Shown here one piece after another: positions 1 to 8,094 of a stretch of 64,000 nucleotides of DNA. Both the position numbers and the translations under genes were made by a program. The notes under the pieces are model-generated. The model had not been told where the DNA came from. It was given only the letters and a program-made list of their open reading frames with translations, and did no database searches. Where the stretch lies: assembly GCF_016862075.1 (NCBI RefSeq), contig NZ_BOMG01000042.1:339850-403849 (forward strand), in the 5' to 3' direction. This DNA is from Actinoplanes couchii. Lineage in GTDB: Bacteria; Actinomycetota; Actinomycetes; Mycobacteriales; Micromonosporaceae. Every line of letters starts with the position of its first letter. Position 1 is the first letter of the stretch.

Positions 1-614
1 AAATCGGGGCTTTTGATCGTCAGCTCGCCGACGAGTTCGTTGAGGCGTACGTCGTCGGGATTGCGGCCCGCGTAGAGCCGCAACGTGCCGACCACCTCGG
101 CCGCCACCGTCTCCCAGTCGAGGTACGCCTGGCGGGCCGCCGGATCCAGGAACACCCAGCGGGTGTAGTTGCGGTGTCTCGGCGGCAGTTTCGTCCAGTC
201 GGTGAGCAGGGCGTTCGCGAGCGCGTTCGAGGCCAGCACGTCGGTGCGGCGGCCGATGACGAACGCCGGATGATCGGTCATCGACGCGATCATCTGCCGC
301 ATCGCCGGGCGGACCCGCTGCGGTGGCGTCTCGACCGGGCGCCGGCCGGCCGGGCGGGACAGGTCGGCGAGGTGGGCCCGCCCGGCCTGGTCGAGGCCGA
401 AGACCCGGGCCAGCGCGTCGAGGACCGCCTCCGACGGGCTGCTGTGCCGCCCCTGCTCGAGCCGGGTGTAGTAGTCGACGCTCACCCCGGCCAGGTGCGC
501 GACCTCCTCCCGGCGCATCCCCGGCACCCGCCGCGCGGTCTCGTCGCCGACCAGCGGCGGCGTGTCCGCCCGGCATCGGCGCAGGAACTCACCCAGATCC
601 GATCGCTTCCCCAT
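1..614 (-). CDS. XRE-family regulator with MmyB-like ligand-binding domain (partial)
   Basis: Cytoplasmic DNA-binding regulator whose C-terminus is cut off by the left edge. It starts at the ATG read from 614 (MGKRSDLGEFLRRCRAD). An N-terminal helix-turn-helix spans about residues 9-70, with the typical string VAHLAGVSVDYYTRLEQG, followed by a linker rich in Arg/Pro. From about residue 105 comes the MmyB-like domain (DHPAFVIGRRTDVLASNALA, then the W-F-L-D region), which in this family is thought to bind a small hydrophobic ligand. It is divergent from an SDR oxidoreductase gene, a very common actinobacterial pairing, so it probably controls that gene. A palindrome lies between them. The family assignment is firm; the ligand and target are inference. 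Confidence 0.85.
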   Translation of the reverse strand, partial: MGKRSDLGEFLRRCRADTPPLVGDETARRVPGMRREEVAHLAGVSVDYYTRLEQGRHSSPSEAVLDALARVFGLDQAGRAHLADLSRPAGRRPVETPPQRVRPAMRQMIASMTDHPAFVIGRRTDVLASNALANALLTDWTKLPPRHRNYTRWVFLDPAARQAYLDWETVAAEVVGTLRLYAGRNPDDVRLNELVGELTIKSPD

Positions 615-660
615 CAGTCCATGGTCGTCCCTTCCCGGGATCAAAATCCAGGGCCTGGGT

Positions 661-675
661 GGGTACGCCGTACCC
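661..675. promoter_or_regulatory. Candidate operator between XRE regulator and SDR gene
   Basis: Perfect inverted repeat GGGTACG-C-CGTACCC with 7-base arms, in the 157-base divergent region. A second inverted repeat, GGCAGG-N6-CCTGCC, follows directly at 677-694. MmyB-type regulators commonly control the adjacent divergent SDR gene, so one of these dyads is a plausible binding site. Assignment to the regulator is inference. Confidence 0.45.
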
Positions 676-771
676 CGGCAGGACAGGGCCTGCCCGAGGG
701 TGTCGACAGCCCGGTGACCGGGGCGAACATGGTGATCGCAACAAGACAGGCACCGATCGAGGAGATCACTC

Positions 772-1624
772 ATGTCCTACCCCACCGACCGGCCGGCCAC
801 CTGGTTCGTCACCGGCGCCTCCCGCGGCATCGGCCTGGAACTCGTCCGGCAACTGCTGGACCGCGGCGACAACGTAGCCGCCACCACCCGCTCGGCCGAG
901 CGCCTCAGCGCCGGGCTCACCCGGACCGACCGGTCCCGGCTGCTGGCCCTGGAGGTAGACTTGGCCGACGAGAAGCAGGTCACCGCGGCCGTCGCCGCCA
1001 CGGCGGACCGGTTCGGTGTTGTCGACGTGGTCGTCAACAACGCCGGCTACGGGTTCCTCGCCGCGATCGAGGAGGTCACCGACACCGAAGCCCGCAGGAT
1101 GTTCGACGTGCAGATCTTCGGCGTCTGGAACGTGCTGCGCGCCGTCCTGCCCGGCTTCCGCGCTGCCGGCAGCGGGCACGTGATCAACGTGTCGTCGATT
1201 CTCGGTCTGACGACGTTCCCGGGCTGGGGCCTGTACAGCGCGGGCAAGTTCGCCCTCGAAGGCCTGACCGGTTCGCTGGCCGCCGAAACGGCCGGGTTCG
1301 GGGTGAAGGTGAACCTGGTCGAACCCGGTTACACCCGCACCGACTTCCTGCGCCCGTCGTCGCTGGGCCTGCCGGCCGCGGCCGTCGACGGATACCAGGC
1401 CATCCGCGACATGACCGAGGCCCACCTGGCGATGCCCGGCACTCAGCTCGGCGACCCGGTGAAGGTGGCCGCCGCGATCATCCGGGTCGCGGTGGACGGC
1501 GACGCCCCCCCTGCACCAGCTGTTCGGCTCGGACTCGTACGGTCTTGCCCAGGCCCGCCTGCAGGCCCTGACCGCCGACGTCGAGGCCGGCCACCGCCTG
1601 GCCGTCAGCACCGACATTGCCTGA
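772..1624 (+). CDS. SDR-family NAD(P)-dependent oxidoreductase, 3' end frameshifted
   Basis: Classical short-chain dehydrogenase/reductase, about 284 residues if intact. Visible are the cofactor glycine motif TGASRGIG (14-21), NNAG (89-92), catalytic Ser141/142 and YSAGK (Tyr155, Lys159). The ATG at 772 follows a GAGGAG-type ribosome site. At about residue 245 the frame is disturbed in a run of seven C (1505-1511). As read, the frame continues to a stop at 1660-1662 through low-complexity Arg/Pro sequence. Dropping one C restores a typical SDR tail (LHQLFGSDSYGLAQARLQ...) that stops at 1622-1624; the end given here is that restored one. This is either a homopolymer sequencing error or a recent frameshift. 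The substrate is unknown. The divergent XRE gene is the likely regulator. Confidence 0.85.
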
Positions 1625-1643
1625 CGGCCGCGACTCGCCGACG

Positions 1644-2231
1644 TCAGGCGCGGCCGTTGTAGACCACGGCGTCGGTGCGTTCGCCGTACGCCCGGAAGAC
1701 CGTGATCGCCTCGTCGCGAAGCACGTCGGAGCGGACCTCGATGCCGCGTCTGACGAACTGGTCCTTCCAGTCGTCGCGCATCGGGCCCTCGTCGAAACCG
1801 GTGAGTTCCTCCAGCTCCGGGCCCTCACCGGCGACGACCAGGCGGGTGACGCCGGACCACAGGGTGGCGCCGTAACACATCGCGCACGGGCGCCAGTTGA
1901 CCGCCAGCTCCAGTCGGCGGGCGCCCAGGTTCCAGGTGCCGAGCCGGGCCTGGGCCAGCGAGATCGCCACCACCTCGGCGTGCAGCGAGGACAGGTCGAA
2001 GGCGAGCACCAGGTTGACGCCGACGGAAAGGATCTCGCCGGTGGCGCTGTCGCTGACCACCGCGGCGAACGGGCCGCCGGTGTCCTCCCGGTGGTTGCGG
2101 TCGGCGAGCCGGTGCACCAGGCGCATCCGGTCCTCGACGTCGGGCATCGCGGCCGGGTCCGGGGCGATCTCGTCGAGGACCCAAGCCGGGAGCCGGGCCC
2201 CGAACGTGGTGGGGAAGGCGGTGGTGTCCAT
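1644..2231 (-). CDS. Nucleoside/cytidine deaminase-fold zinc hydrolase
   Basis: A 195-residue member of the cytidine/guanine deaminase superfamily, which hydrolytically deaminates nucleobases or nucleosides with a Zn-activated water. The zinc and catalytic signature is complete: His84-Ala-Glu86 and Pro-Cys116-Ala-Met-Cys119. The exact substrate (guanine, cytosine, tRNA adenosine or other) cannot be read from the motifs. The ATG at 2231 has a GGGGGA run about 10 bases upstream. An in-frame GTG at 2249 would instead overlap the end of the upstream merR gene by 11 bases; either way the pair looks cotranscribed and possibly translationally coupled. The gene ends just before the convergent SDR. 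Confidence 0.8.
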   Translation of the reverse strand: MDTTAFPTTFGARLPAWVLDEIAPDPAAMPDVEDRMRLVHRLADRNHREDTGGPFAAVVSDSATGEILSVGVNLVLAFDLSSLHAEVVAISLAQARLGTWNLGARRLELAVNWRPCAMCYGATLWSGVTRLVVAGEGPELEELTGFDEGPMRDDWKDQFVRRGIEVRSDVLRDEAITVFRAYGERTDAVVYNGRA

Positions 2232-2238
2232 GGCCCGA

Positions 2239-2613
2239 TCATCCCCCACCCGGCGGCTTCACCGGCCCGGTTACCGCGTCCAGGTAGGCGTTGATCGCCG
2301 TCAGGTTCCGGGTCAGCGCGTCGAGGCGGTCGGCCATCCGGTCGCGTTCGCGCCGGACCCGGTCGACGAAGTCGGGAGCCGGGTACCGCGAGTCCGCGGC
2401 GGCGGCCAGACAGGGCAGCACCTCGCGGATGATGTCGGTGGTCAGACCGGCGTCGAGCAGACTGCGGATCTGCTCCACACGTACGACAAGTGGCTCGTCG
2501 TAGTAGCGGTAACCGTTCGCCTGCCGCTCCGGAGTGAGCAGACCCTGCTCCTCGTAGTAGCGCAGCAGCCGGGGCGCCACGCCGGTCCGTTCGGACAGCT
2601 CTTTGATCCGCAT
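2239..2613 (-). CDS. MerR-family transcriptional regulator
   Basis: A 124-residue regulator with the MerR winged helix-turn-helix at the N-terminus (MRIKELSERTGVAPRLLRYY, then YRYYDE) and a C-terminal dimerisation coiled coil (about 75-115). No cysteine cluster of the metal-sensing subgroup is visible, so it more likely senses an organic ligand or redox state. It diverges from the DsbA-like gene at 2665, with a 51-base gap containing a perfect dyad of MerR type. It is followed in the same direction by the deaminase. MerR proteins usually activate the divergent promoter by untwisting the long -35/-10 spacer; that role here is inference. Confidence 0.88.
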   Translation of the reverse strand: MRIKELSERTGVAPRLLRYYEEQGLLTPERQANGYRYYDEPLVVRVEQIRSLLDAGLTTDIIREVLPCLAAAADSRYPAPDFVDRVRRERDRMADRLDALTRNLTAINAYLDAVTGPVKPPGGG

Positions 2614-2628
2614 CCGCCAACCCCCTTG

Positions 2629-2648
2629 CCTTCACATCTATGTGAAGG
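2629..2648. promoter_or_regulatory. MerR-type operator dyad
   Basis: Perfect inverted repeat CCTTCACAT-CT-ATGTGAAGG with 9-base arms and a 2-base spacer, lying 15 bases upstream of the rightward ATG and 16 bases upstream of the merR ATG. A possible -35 (TTGCCT, 2626-2631) and an AT-rich -10 candidate (TTAGAG/TAGAGG) flank it at the 17-19 base spacing typical of MerR promoters. Assignment to the adjacent MerR protein is inference from position and symmetry. Confidence 0.75.
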
Positions 2649-2664
2649 TTAGAGGATCGGCGGT

Positions 2665-3384
2665 ATGGGAGCTGACATCAATTTCTACTTCGACCCGATC
2701 TGCCCGTTCGCCTGGATGACCAGCAAATGGATCCGGATCGTGCAGGCGCAACGGGACTACAGCGTCGACTGGCGGTTCATCTCGCTGCGGCTGATCAACG
2801 CACACATCGACTACGACACCCACTTCCCGCCGGAGTACGACGCACAACACACCGCCGGGCTGCGGCTGCTGCGGGTGGCCTCCGCGGTCCGGGAGCAGCA
2901 CGGCCGTCCGGCGGTCGGGCCGCTGTATGCCGCGTACGGCGCCCGGATCCTGGAAGTCGCTCCGGACGAGGACCGCAAACCGGGCTGGCAGGGCACCCCC
3001 GACCTGGCCGCCGGCGCGCTGGCCGAGGCGGGGCTGCCGGTGTCGCTGGCCGAGTTCCTGGACGACACGTCCCGCGACGCCGAGATCCAGGCGGAGTCCG
3101 ACGAGGCGCTGTCCCTGACCGGCCGGGACGTCGGCACCCCGATCGTGCACTTCCAGCCGCCGGAGGGGGTGGCGTTCTTCGGCCCGGTGATCAGCCGGCT
3201 GCCCGACGAGGCCCGGGCCGCGGAGCTGTGGGACCACGTGGTCGGCCTGGCGTCGTTCCCCGGTTTCGCCGAGTTGAAGCGCAGTCTGCGCGAACAGCCG
3301 CAACTGCCGTCCTTCGGCGTGACCACCGATCAGGCCGGTAGGACCGAGGACTGGCACGCCGGCAGTCGTCGCCTCAAGAAGTAG
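2665..3384 (+). CDS. DsbA-family protein, mycothiol-dependent nitroreductase (Rv2466c)-like
   Basis: A 239-residue thioredoxin-fold protein of the DsbA/2-hydroxychromene isomerase group. The N-terminal strand ends in FYFDPICPFAWMTSKW, the active-site loop; the remaining sequence fits the helical insertion and C-terminal thioredoxin half (GTPIVHFQPPEGVAFFGPV has the cis-Pro region). The active site reads Cys-Pro-Phe-Ala, so the second cysteine of a CxxC pair is absent. A monothiol mechanism using mycothiol is therefore more likely than dithiol oxidoreductase activity. The ATG at 2665 begins just after the MerR dyad, suggesting a short leader and MerR control. It is cytoplasmic, with no signal peptide. 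Confidence 0.8.
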   Translation: MGADINFYFDPICPFAWMTSKWIRIVQAQRDYSVDWRFISLRLINAHIDYDTHFPPEYDAQHTAGLRLLRVASAVREQHGRPAVGPLYAAYGARILEVAPDEDRKPGWQGTPDLAAGALAEAGLPVSLAEFLDDTSRDAEIQAESDEALSLTGRDVGTPIVHFQPPEGVAFFGPVISRLPDEARAAELWDHVVGLASFPGFAELKRSLREQPQLPSFGVTTDQAGRTEDWHAGSRRLKK

Positions 3385-3406
3385 AACCGGCCGATATCGT
3401 CGGGAG

Positions 3407-4216
3407 GTGAGCGACCGATCCTGCCCCTGCGTCATCTGCTCGGCGACACCGGCCGGGCGGGGCGCGTCCATCGTCGCGACCGTCCAGGAGCACGGCTGGA
3501 CCGTGCTCCGGATCCCCGGCACCGTCGAATTCGCGTACACCCTCGGGTTGTGGCACTCGTTCCGGTTGCCGGAACTGGTCATGTTCGGACTCGACGGCGG
3601 GCACATGCAGGACCTGCTCAACACCGGTGTCGCTCACCTGCGCGAGCACGGCCGCCCGGAGCCGGAGACGCCGTTCGCCGGGGTCCTCGACGGTTTCGAG
3701 ACACAGCTCCGGCCGGTGGACGAGTCGTGGCGGGACGCGCTTTTCGGTACGGCGCACCAGTTCTACCGTGGCTGGCCGGTTCCGGTCTGGCAGCTGGTCT
3801 GGCCGGACGCGCACGGGCTGTGGCCGTGGCACGACGGCGCCACGGTGAGCAGCCGGACCCGGCAGGCGTTCGCGTGGCTGCCGGTCGCTGACCATCCCGT
3901 CGGCGGCTGGCAGCTGGTCGGCCACTTCGCCGACGGGTTCCCGCTGCCGGCCGAGCCGGACAGTTGGGCGCTGACCACCCGCTCGGTCCTCGACGGCACC
4001 CGGGAGGCGACGACGGTCCTGTTCGACGAGGGCGCCTTCGACGTGCTCGACGACCGGGGTCACGATGCCGACGACCTCTGTCTCACCTACCTGGGCCTTC
4101 TGGTCCAGCGCCTGCCCACCCTGCCTCGGCTGGCCGACCTGGCCGGGAACACGGTCTCGGTGCAGCAGCGCGAAGCCAGCGCCGCCGCCTGGAAACGGGC
4201 CGACCGCTATCCCTAG
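3407..4216 (+). CDS. DUF4262 domain-containing protein
   Basis: A 269-residue cytoplasmic protein of unknown function. The family signature is at the N-terminus: GWTVLRIPGTVEFAYTLGLW (about 30-49), followed by the H-x-E-type region PELVMFGLDG. Three early cysteines (CPCVIC, residues 6-11) precede the domain and could bind metal, but nothing else supports that. The start is GTG, with GGGAGG directly upstream. It ends in a four-base CTAG shared with the stop codon of the convergent gene, so both reading frames terminate on the same bases. No neighbour gives a functional clue. Confidence 0.8.
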   Translation: MSDRSCPCVICSATPAGRGASIVATVQEHGWTVLRIPGTVEFAYTLGLWHSFRLPELVMFGLDGGHMQDLLNTGVAHLREHGRPEPETPFAGVLDGFETQLRPVDESWRDALFGTAHQFYRGWPVPVWQLVWPDAHGLWPWHDGATVSSRTRQAFAWLPVADHPVGGWQLVGHFADGFPLPAEPDSWALTTRSVLDGTREATTVLFDEGAFDVLDDRGHDADDLCLTYLGLLVQRLPTLPRLADLAGNTVSVQQREASAAAWKRADRYP

Positions 4217-5640
4217 TCGCGGTGTTGCATCGGGCGCACGTCGGCCGGTGCTCCGGGCCGGCCGCCCGGGGTGGACCGGTAGTCCGGGACGCCCACGCAC
4301 GTGAAGAGCATCGCGTCCAGCGGGGCTCCGACCAGGGCCGGGATCTCGCTGTCGAGGAAGGTCATGCCGGTGGCGCTGGCGCCCATCGCGTACGCCAGCA
4401 GGTGCAGCCGTCCCTCGACCAGCCCGGCGGCCAGCTGCGCGGCCCGGTACCCGCGGTCGTCCAGGGCCGCCACGTCCGCGGCGGTGATCACCACGAACGC
4501 CGCGTCCCTGGTCAAGCCCTGATCCAGGCTCACCCGGAACAGTTCCGCACGCTGATCGCCCGAGTGGATCGCGCTGTCCAGGTCGGGCCAGCGGTACACA
4601 CCCGGCGTCACCTCGTGCACGTCGTGGACCGCGACGAACTGCGGCAGGCCGATTCCGCGTACGGCGATCCGAAGTCCGGTGGTGAGCACGTCCCTGGCCA
4701 CCCCGCGGGTCGGGTCCATCCGCCGTTGCGAGCCGCGGGTCAGCACCACCGTCTCGACCGGCCCGGCCCCGGTCTCCGGCACGTCGACCGGATCACCCTC
4801 GGCCCACGGCTCACCCAGCACGGTCCCGTCCCCGGCTCGCTGTGCCGCCGTGACCAGCGGGAACTCCAGCGGATCGGTGTCCACGTCACCGGCGACCGCG
4901 GGCCCGGACGGTGTCAGCGCGGGCGGCTGCGAGCCCAGCGCGACCACGGCGACCGGCCATTCGTGGACACCGTCCGCGCCGACCAGCCCGGAGACCGCGG
5001 CGTCGGGGAACGTGGTCCACAGCCGCGCCGGGATGCCCGCCGACCCGGCCAGGGCGAGCGTCTGGGCCAGCATGGTGCCCGCATCCCAGTAGACGTGCCG
5101 GAAGCCGCGCTCGCGATACTTCCAGCCGGTCCGCCACGGGATCCCGGTGACCACGAGCGCGACTCCACCGCCGCTCGGCGCGGGCGCGACCCGGACCAGG
5201 GCGTGACCGGCCGGGTCGTACCAGTGCACACCGGCCGGAAGCCCCGGGTGATCCTCCGGGACGAGCACGTACAGCTCCAGCGGGAAACGCGCGCCGGCCG
5301 AACCCGCCGCCCGGAACAGGTGGGTGATCCCGTTGCTCCGCTTGGAGGTACGCACGACACCCGCCGACAGGTGCAGCAGCCGGGCCAGGTGCGGCAGGTC
5401 GAGATCCCGGGCGGCGACCCTTGCGGTCCCGGCCAGCACGCCGACCGCCGGCGCCCCGGTCGGCGGCAGGTCCCGGGGCAGCTCGACGCGCGGCAGATCC
5501 CCGGCGTATCGCTTGTGGAACAGCGGGAAGCGCTCGAAGTCGCTGGGCTTCAGATCGAGGACGAGACGTGGGTCGGCGATGACGTCGTCCCACTCCCGTC
5601 CCGGCTCGTAGGAGGTCAGCCGGTGCAGGATCTGTGTCAT
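4213..5640 (-). CDS. SagB-type nitroreductase-family FMN oxidoreductase
   Basis: A 475-residue protein made of two tandem nitroreductase-like halves (about 30-240 and 285-470), as in SagB/ThcOx dehydrogenases. Supporting strings are the N-terminal motif FPLFHKRYAG, LLHLSAGVVRTSKRSNG in the first half (FMN-phosphate region) and LLAYAMGASATGMTFLD near the C-terminus. In RiPP pathways such enzymes oxidise azolines to azoles, but no YcaO cyclodehydratase or precursor peptide is seen here, so that role is unproven. The ATG at 5640 is chosen because GTGGAGACC precedes it with good spacing; a longer reading frame to 5691 lacks such a site. It shares its last four bases with the DUF4262 gene. Confidence 0.78.
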   Translation of the reverse strand: MTQILHRLTSYEPGREWDDVIADPRLVLDLKPSDFERFPLFHKRYAGDLPRVELPRDLPPTGAPAVGVLAGTARVAARDLDLPHLARLLHLSAGVVRTSKRSNGITHLFRAAGSAGARFPLELYVLVPEDHPGLPAGVHWYDPAGHALVRVAPAPSGGGVALVVTGIPWRTGWKYRERGFRHVYWDAGTMLAQTLALAGSAGIPARLWTTFPDAAVSGLVGADGVHEWPVAVVALGSQPPALTPSGPAVAGDVDTDPLEFPLVTAAQRAGDGTVLGEPWAEGDPVDVPETGAGPVETVVLTRGSQRRMDPTRGVARDVLTTGLRIAVRGIGLPQFVAVHDVHEVTPGVYRWPDLDSAIHSGDQRAELFRVSLDQGLTRDAAFVVITAADVAALDDRGYRAAQLAAGLVEGRLHLLAYAMGASATGMTFLDSEIPALVGAPLDAMLFTCVGVPDYRSTPGGRPGAPADVRPMQHRD

Positions 5641-5777
5641 GGTCTCCACTGCCCCGACCCTAGTCCGAGGGGTAGGGAACAGCCCCACCATTATCGGTAC
5701 GGGTGGCCGCAGCTCTATCGTGCAGCGTGCGGCCGGCTTCCGCGATCACCGGGATGCCCGATCGTCCGGCCAGGTGG

Positions 5778-5972
5778 TCAGTCCTCCACGGTGATGGCCA
5801 GGGCCGGGCAGACGGCGGCTGCCTGGTGCACGTCGTCGGACAGGTCGGCCGGGGGAGTGGGGTCCAGCAGGACGACCACGCCGTCCTCGTCGCGTTGGTC
5901 GAAGACGTCCATGGCGGCCATCACGCACGAACCGGCGGAAACACACTTGTCCTGGTCGATCGTCACCTTCAT
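5778..5972 (-). CDS. [3Fe-4S]-type ferredoxin, P450 redox partner
   Basis: A 64-residue ferredoxin (MKVTIDQDKC...). The cluster pattern is Cys10-x5-Cys16 and a Cys-Pro near the C-terminus, with no second cysteine in the CxxC position, which is typical of the small [3Fe-4S] ferredoxins that feed electrons to actinobacterial P450s. It lies 25 bases downstream of the P450 stop on the same strand, so the two form an operon. A longer frame extending upstream inside the P450 gene is low-complexity Arg/Ser and is not credible; GAACAGAGATC precedes the ATG. The matching ferredoxin reductase is not in the window. Confidence 0.9.
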   Translation of the reverse strand: MKVTIDQDKCVSAGSCVMAAMDVFDQRDEDGVVVLLDPTPPADLSDDVHQAAAVCPALAITVED

Positions 5973-5997
5973 GATCTCTGTTCCTCGGGTTGCCGGG

Positions 5998-7203
5998 TCA
6001 CCAGGTGACCGGGAGACGGTAGACGCCGTAGATGAAGCCGTCGTGCTTGAACGGGATGTCGTCCAGGTCCGCGGCCCGGGCCAGGGTCGGCAGCCGGCGC
6101 AGCAGGGCCGGATACGCCTCCTGCAGTTCCATTCTGGCCAGCGACTGGCCGACACACTGGTGGATGCCGTACCCGAAGGTGACGTGTGCGCGGGCGTCGC
6201 GGCGCAGGTCGAGGCTGTCCGGGTCGGGGAAGACGGACGGGTCGCGGTTGGCGGTCTCGTTCACCACCACGATGCCCTCACCGGCGCGGATCGTCTCGCC
6301 GCCGAGTTCGATGTCCGCCAGGGCGACCCGGCGCAGCCCGCCGTGGGTGATGGTGAGGTAACGCAGCAGCTCGTCGACGGCCCCGGCGATCACCTTGGGG
6401 TCGTCGGAGTCGCGCAGCAGCGCCGCCTGTTCGGGGTGTTCGAGCAGGGCCAGGGTGCCGAGCGCGATCATGTTGGCGGTGGTCTCGTGCCCGGCGAAGA
6501 GCATCAGGACACCCATGCCGACGGCTTCGGCGCGGGTCAGTTCACCGGCGGTGACCCGGGCGGCCAGGGCGCTGAGCATGTCGTCGGCGGGCGCGGCGAG
6601 TTTCTGGCCGAGCAGCCCGTCGAGGTAGCCGGCGAGTGCCTGCCCGGCGGCGCCGCGCTGTTCGCCGGTGGAGTTGCGATTGATGATGATGCGGCTGTTG
6701 GCCTGGAAGAACTCGTGGTCACCATAGGGGACACCGAGCAGTTCCGAGATCACCAGCGACGGTACGGGTAACGCGAACGCCTCGACCAGATCCGCCGGGT
6801 TCGGGCCGGCGACCAGCTCGTCCAGCCGGCTCTCGATGATCCGCCGGGTGGGCGCGCGCAGGGCCTCGACCCGTTTGACGGTGAACGCCCCGGTGGCCAT
6901 CCGCCGCAGCCGGGCGTGTTCGGGGTCGTCGAGCAGGATGAAACTGGGCGCGGCGTGCGAGGTGGACTGTGCCTCGCCGGGGTTGAGGCGCGGGGTGCCG
7001 TTGGCCGGCTGGATGCTGACCCGCTGGTCGGACAGGATCTGCCGGTGCTCGGCGTGCCCGGTGACCAGCCACGGGGTGCTGCCGTCCCACAGTCGGGTCC
7101 GGCTCACCGCCGCCTGACGGGACTGTTCCCGCATGGCGGGCGCCGGGTCGAACGGGCAGCCGGGGGAGCGGGCGATGTCGTACGCGGCAATCGGGGTCGT
7201 CAT
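5998..7203 (-). CDS. Cytochrome P450 (CYP105-like)
   Basis: A 401-residue soluble bacterial class I P450 monooxygenase. The I-helix oxygen-activation motif AGHETT is at 237-242, the K-helix Glu278-x-x-Arg281 pair is present, and the haem loop FGYGIHQCVGQ puts the axial ligand at Cys350. Length and signature resemble CYP105-type enzymes, which act on diverse hydrophobic or xenobiotic substrates; the substrate cannot be predicted here. A strong CAGGAG site precedes the ATG. Downstream is its ferredoxin; upstream on the same strand is a TetR gene. The promoter region carries an AAATCAA/TTGATTT dyad that is repeated in front of the drug exporter. Confidence 0.92.
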   Translation of the reverse strand: MTTPIAAYDIARSPGCPFDPAPAMREQSRQAAVSRTRLWDGSTPWLVTGHAEHRQILSDQRVSIQPANGTPRLNPGEAQSTSHAAPSFILLDDPEHARLRRMATGAFTVKRVEALRAPTRRIIESRLDELVAGPNPADLVEAFALPVPSLVISELLGVPYGDHEFFQANSRIIINRNSTGEQRGAAGQALAGYLDGLLGQKLAAPADDMLSALAARVTAGELTRAEAVGMGVLMLFAGHETTANMIALGTLALLEHPEQAALLRDSDDPKVIAGAVDELLRYLTITHGGLRRVALADIELGGETIRAGEGIVVVNETANRDPSVFPDPDSLDLRRDARAHVTFGYGIHQCVGQSLARMELQEAYPALLRRLPTLARAADLDDIPFKHDGFIYGVYRLPVTW

Positions 7204-7292
7204 GGTTCTCCTGACGTGGAAGGAGTCGTCGACGCTGCTGGCGAGCCCCCGTTCTGTCCGTTACGGCAAGTGCTGTCCGATATGGCGAACGT

Positions 7293-7310
7293 AAATCAAG
7301 TGATTGATTT
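7293..7310. promoter_or_regulatory. TetR-type operator in front of P450-ferredoxin operon
   Basis: AAATCAAGTGATTGATTT: perfect 7-base arms around a 4-base centre. It lies about 85 bases upstream of the P450 ATG and touches the last bases of the tetR stop codon. An overlapping second symmetry, TTGATT-T-AATCAA, covers 7304-7316. A near-identical dyad sits at 8058-8075 in front of the exporter gene. The AT-rich site stands out strongly from the GC-rich surroundings. Confidence 0.7.
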
Positions 7311-7950
7311 AATCAAGCATCGTCACCGGCGCCCGGAGCAGACCCACCACGGCGTCCAGGAGAAGCTCGGTGATCTGCTCCCAGGACACGCCGAGAGTCG
7401 CATTGCCGTCGGCCAGCGCCCGCTCCCGGTCGATCACCGTCGTCGCCACCAGGTGCCGGGTCATCTCGGTACGCGCGGCCAGCACGCCGTCCGGTAGTTC
7501 CGGCAGGCAGCGGGCCAGATTCACCTGCAGACTCGCCAGGTCGGGGGTGGCCTCGACCGACTCCTCGGTGAGGATCGCCGCCAGGGTCGGATCGGCGCGC
7601 ACCTGGGCGGTGAACCGCGCGTACCAGGTCGGGTTGCCGAGTGCGTCCAGGTGCTCGGTCAGCGGCCGGACCAGGCAGGCGACCCAGGCGCGCAGGTCGT
7701 CGGAGCCCTGCGCCTCGGTCATCAGCCGCTGGCGGATGCGGCCGATCGGCTCGGTGTGCCGGCGGATGATCACGCGTACCAGATCGGCCTTTGTTCCGAA
7801 GTGGTAGGAGACCGCGGCGATGTTGCCCTGCCCGGCGGCCTGGGCGATGTCCCGGTTGCCGACCGCGTGCACCCCGCGCTCGGCGAACAGCCGTTCCGCG
7901 GCGGTGAGCAGCGCCTCCCGTGTGGCGATGACCTGTTCCGCCCTCTTCAC
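7309..7950 (-). CDS. TetR/AcrR-family regulator of P450 and exporter
   Basis: A 213-residue repressor. The N-terminal helix-turn-helix (about 10-55) contains NRDIAQAAGQGNIAAVSYHF and the following GTKADL helix-start; the rest is the helical ligand-binding domain with a TetR_C-like pattern. The start is GTG at 7950. It lies upstream of, and on the same strand as, the P450-ferredoxin pair, and diverges from a DHA2 exporter. Matching palindromes in both flanking promoter regions make it the likely local repressor of oxidation and export of one compound. The ligand is unknown. Confidence 0.88.
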   Translation of the reverse strand: MKRAEQVIATREALLTAAERLFAERGVHAVGNRDIAQAAGQGNIAAVSYHFGTKADLVRVIIRRHTEPIGRIRQRLMTEAQGSDDLRAWVACLVRPLTEHLDALGNPTWYARFTAQVRADPTLAAILTEESVEATPDLASLQVNLARCLPELPDGVLAARTEMTRHLVATTVIDRERALADGNATLGVSWEQITELLLDAVVGLLRAPVTMLD

Positions 7951-8057
7951 CGTGTGTCCACCCGTTCGTCGTGCCTGTCATCGAGTCAGGAAAGCCTAGT
8001 GATCGACATGATGTGACCTGCCTCGCCTTGCCGGTAGGGCCGACCTATCCATATCTT

Positions 8058-8075
8058 AATTCAACTGATTGATTT
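8058..8075. promoter_or_regulatory. TetR-type operator in front of DHA2 exporter
   Basis: AATTCAACTGATTGATTT: the right half TTGATTT is identical to the site at 7293-7310 and the left half differs by one base. It ends about 20 bases before the exporter's TTG start, so a bound protein would block transcription initiation. It is about 108 bases from the tetR start, so autoregulation is also possible. Confidence 0.65.
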
Positions 8076-8094
8076 AAAATGCGGGGGTACGTCC

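Noticed and set aside
3964..6771. Long open frame on the + strand opposite the SagB, ferredoxin and P450 genes
   Set aside because: It is antisense to three genes with intact motifs, is rich in Arg/Gly/Pro, has no domain signature, and arises from GC-rich third positions.
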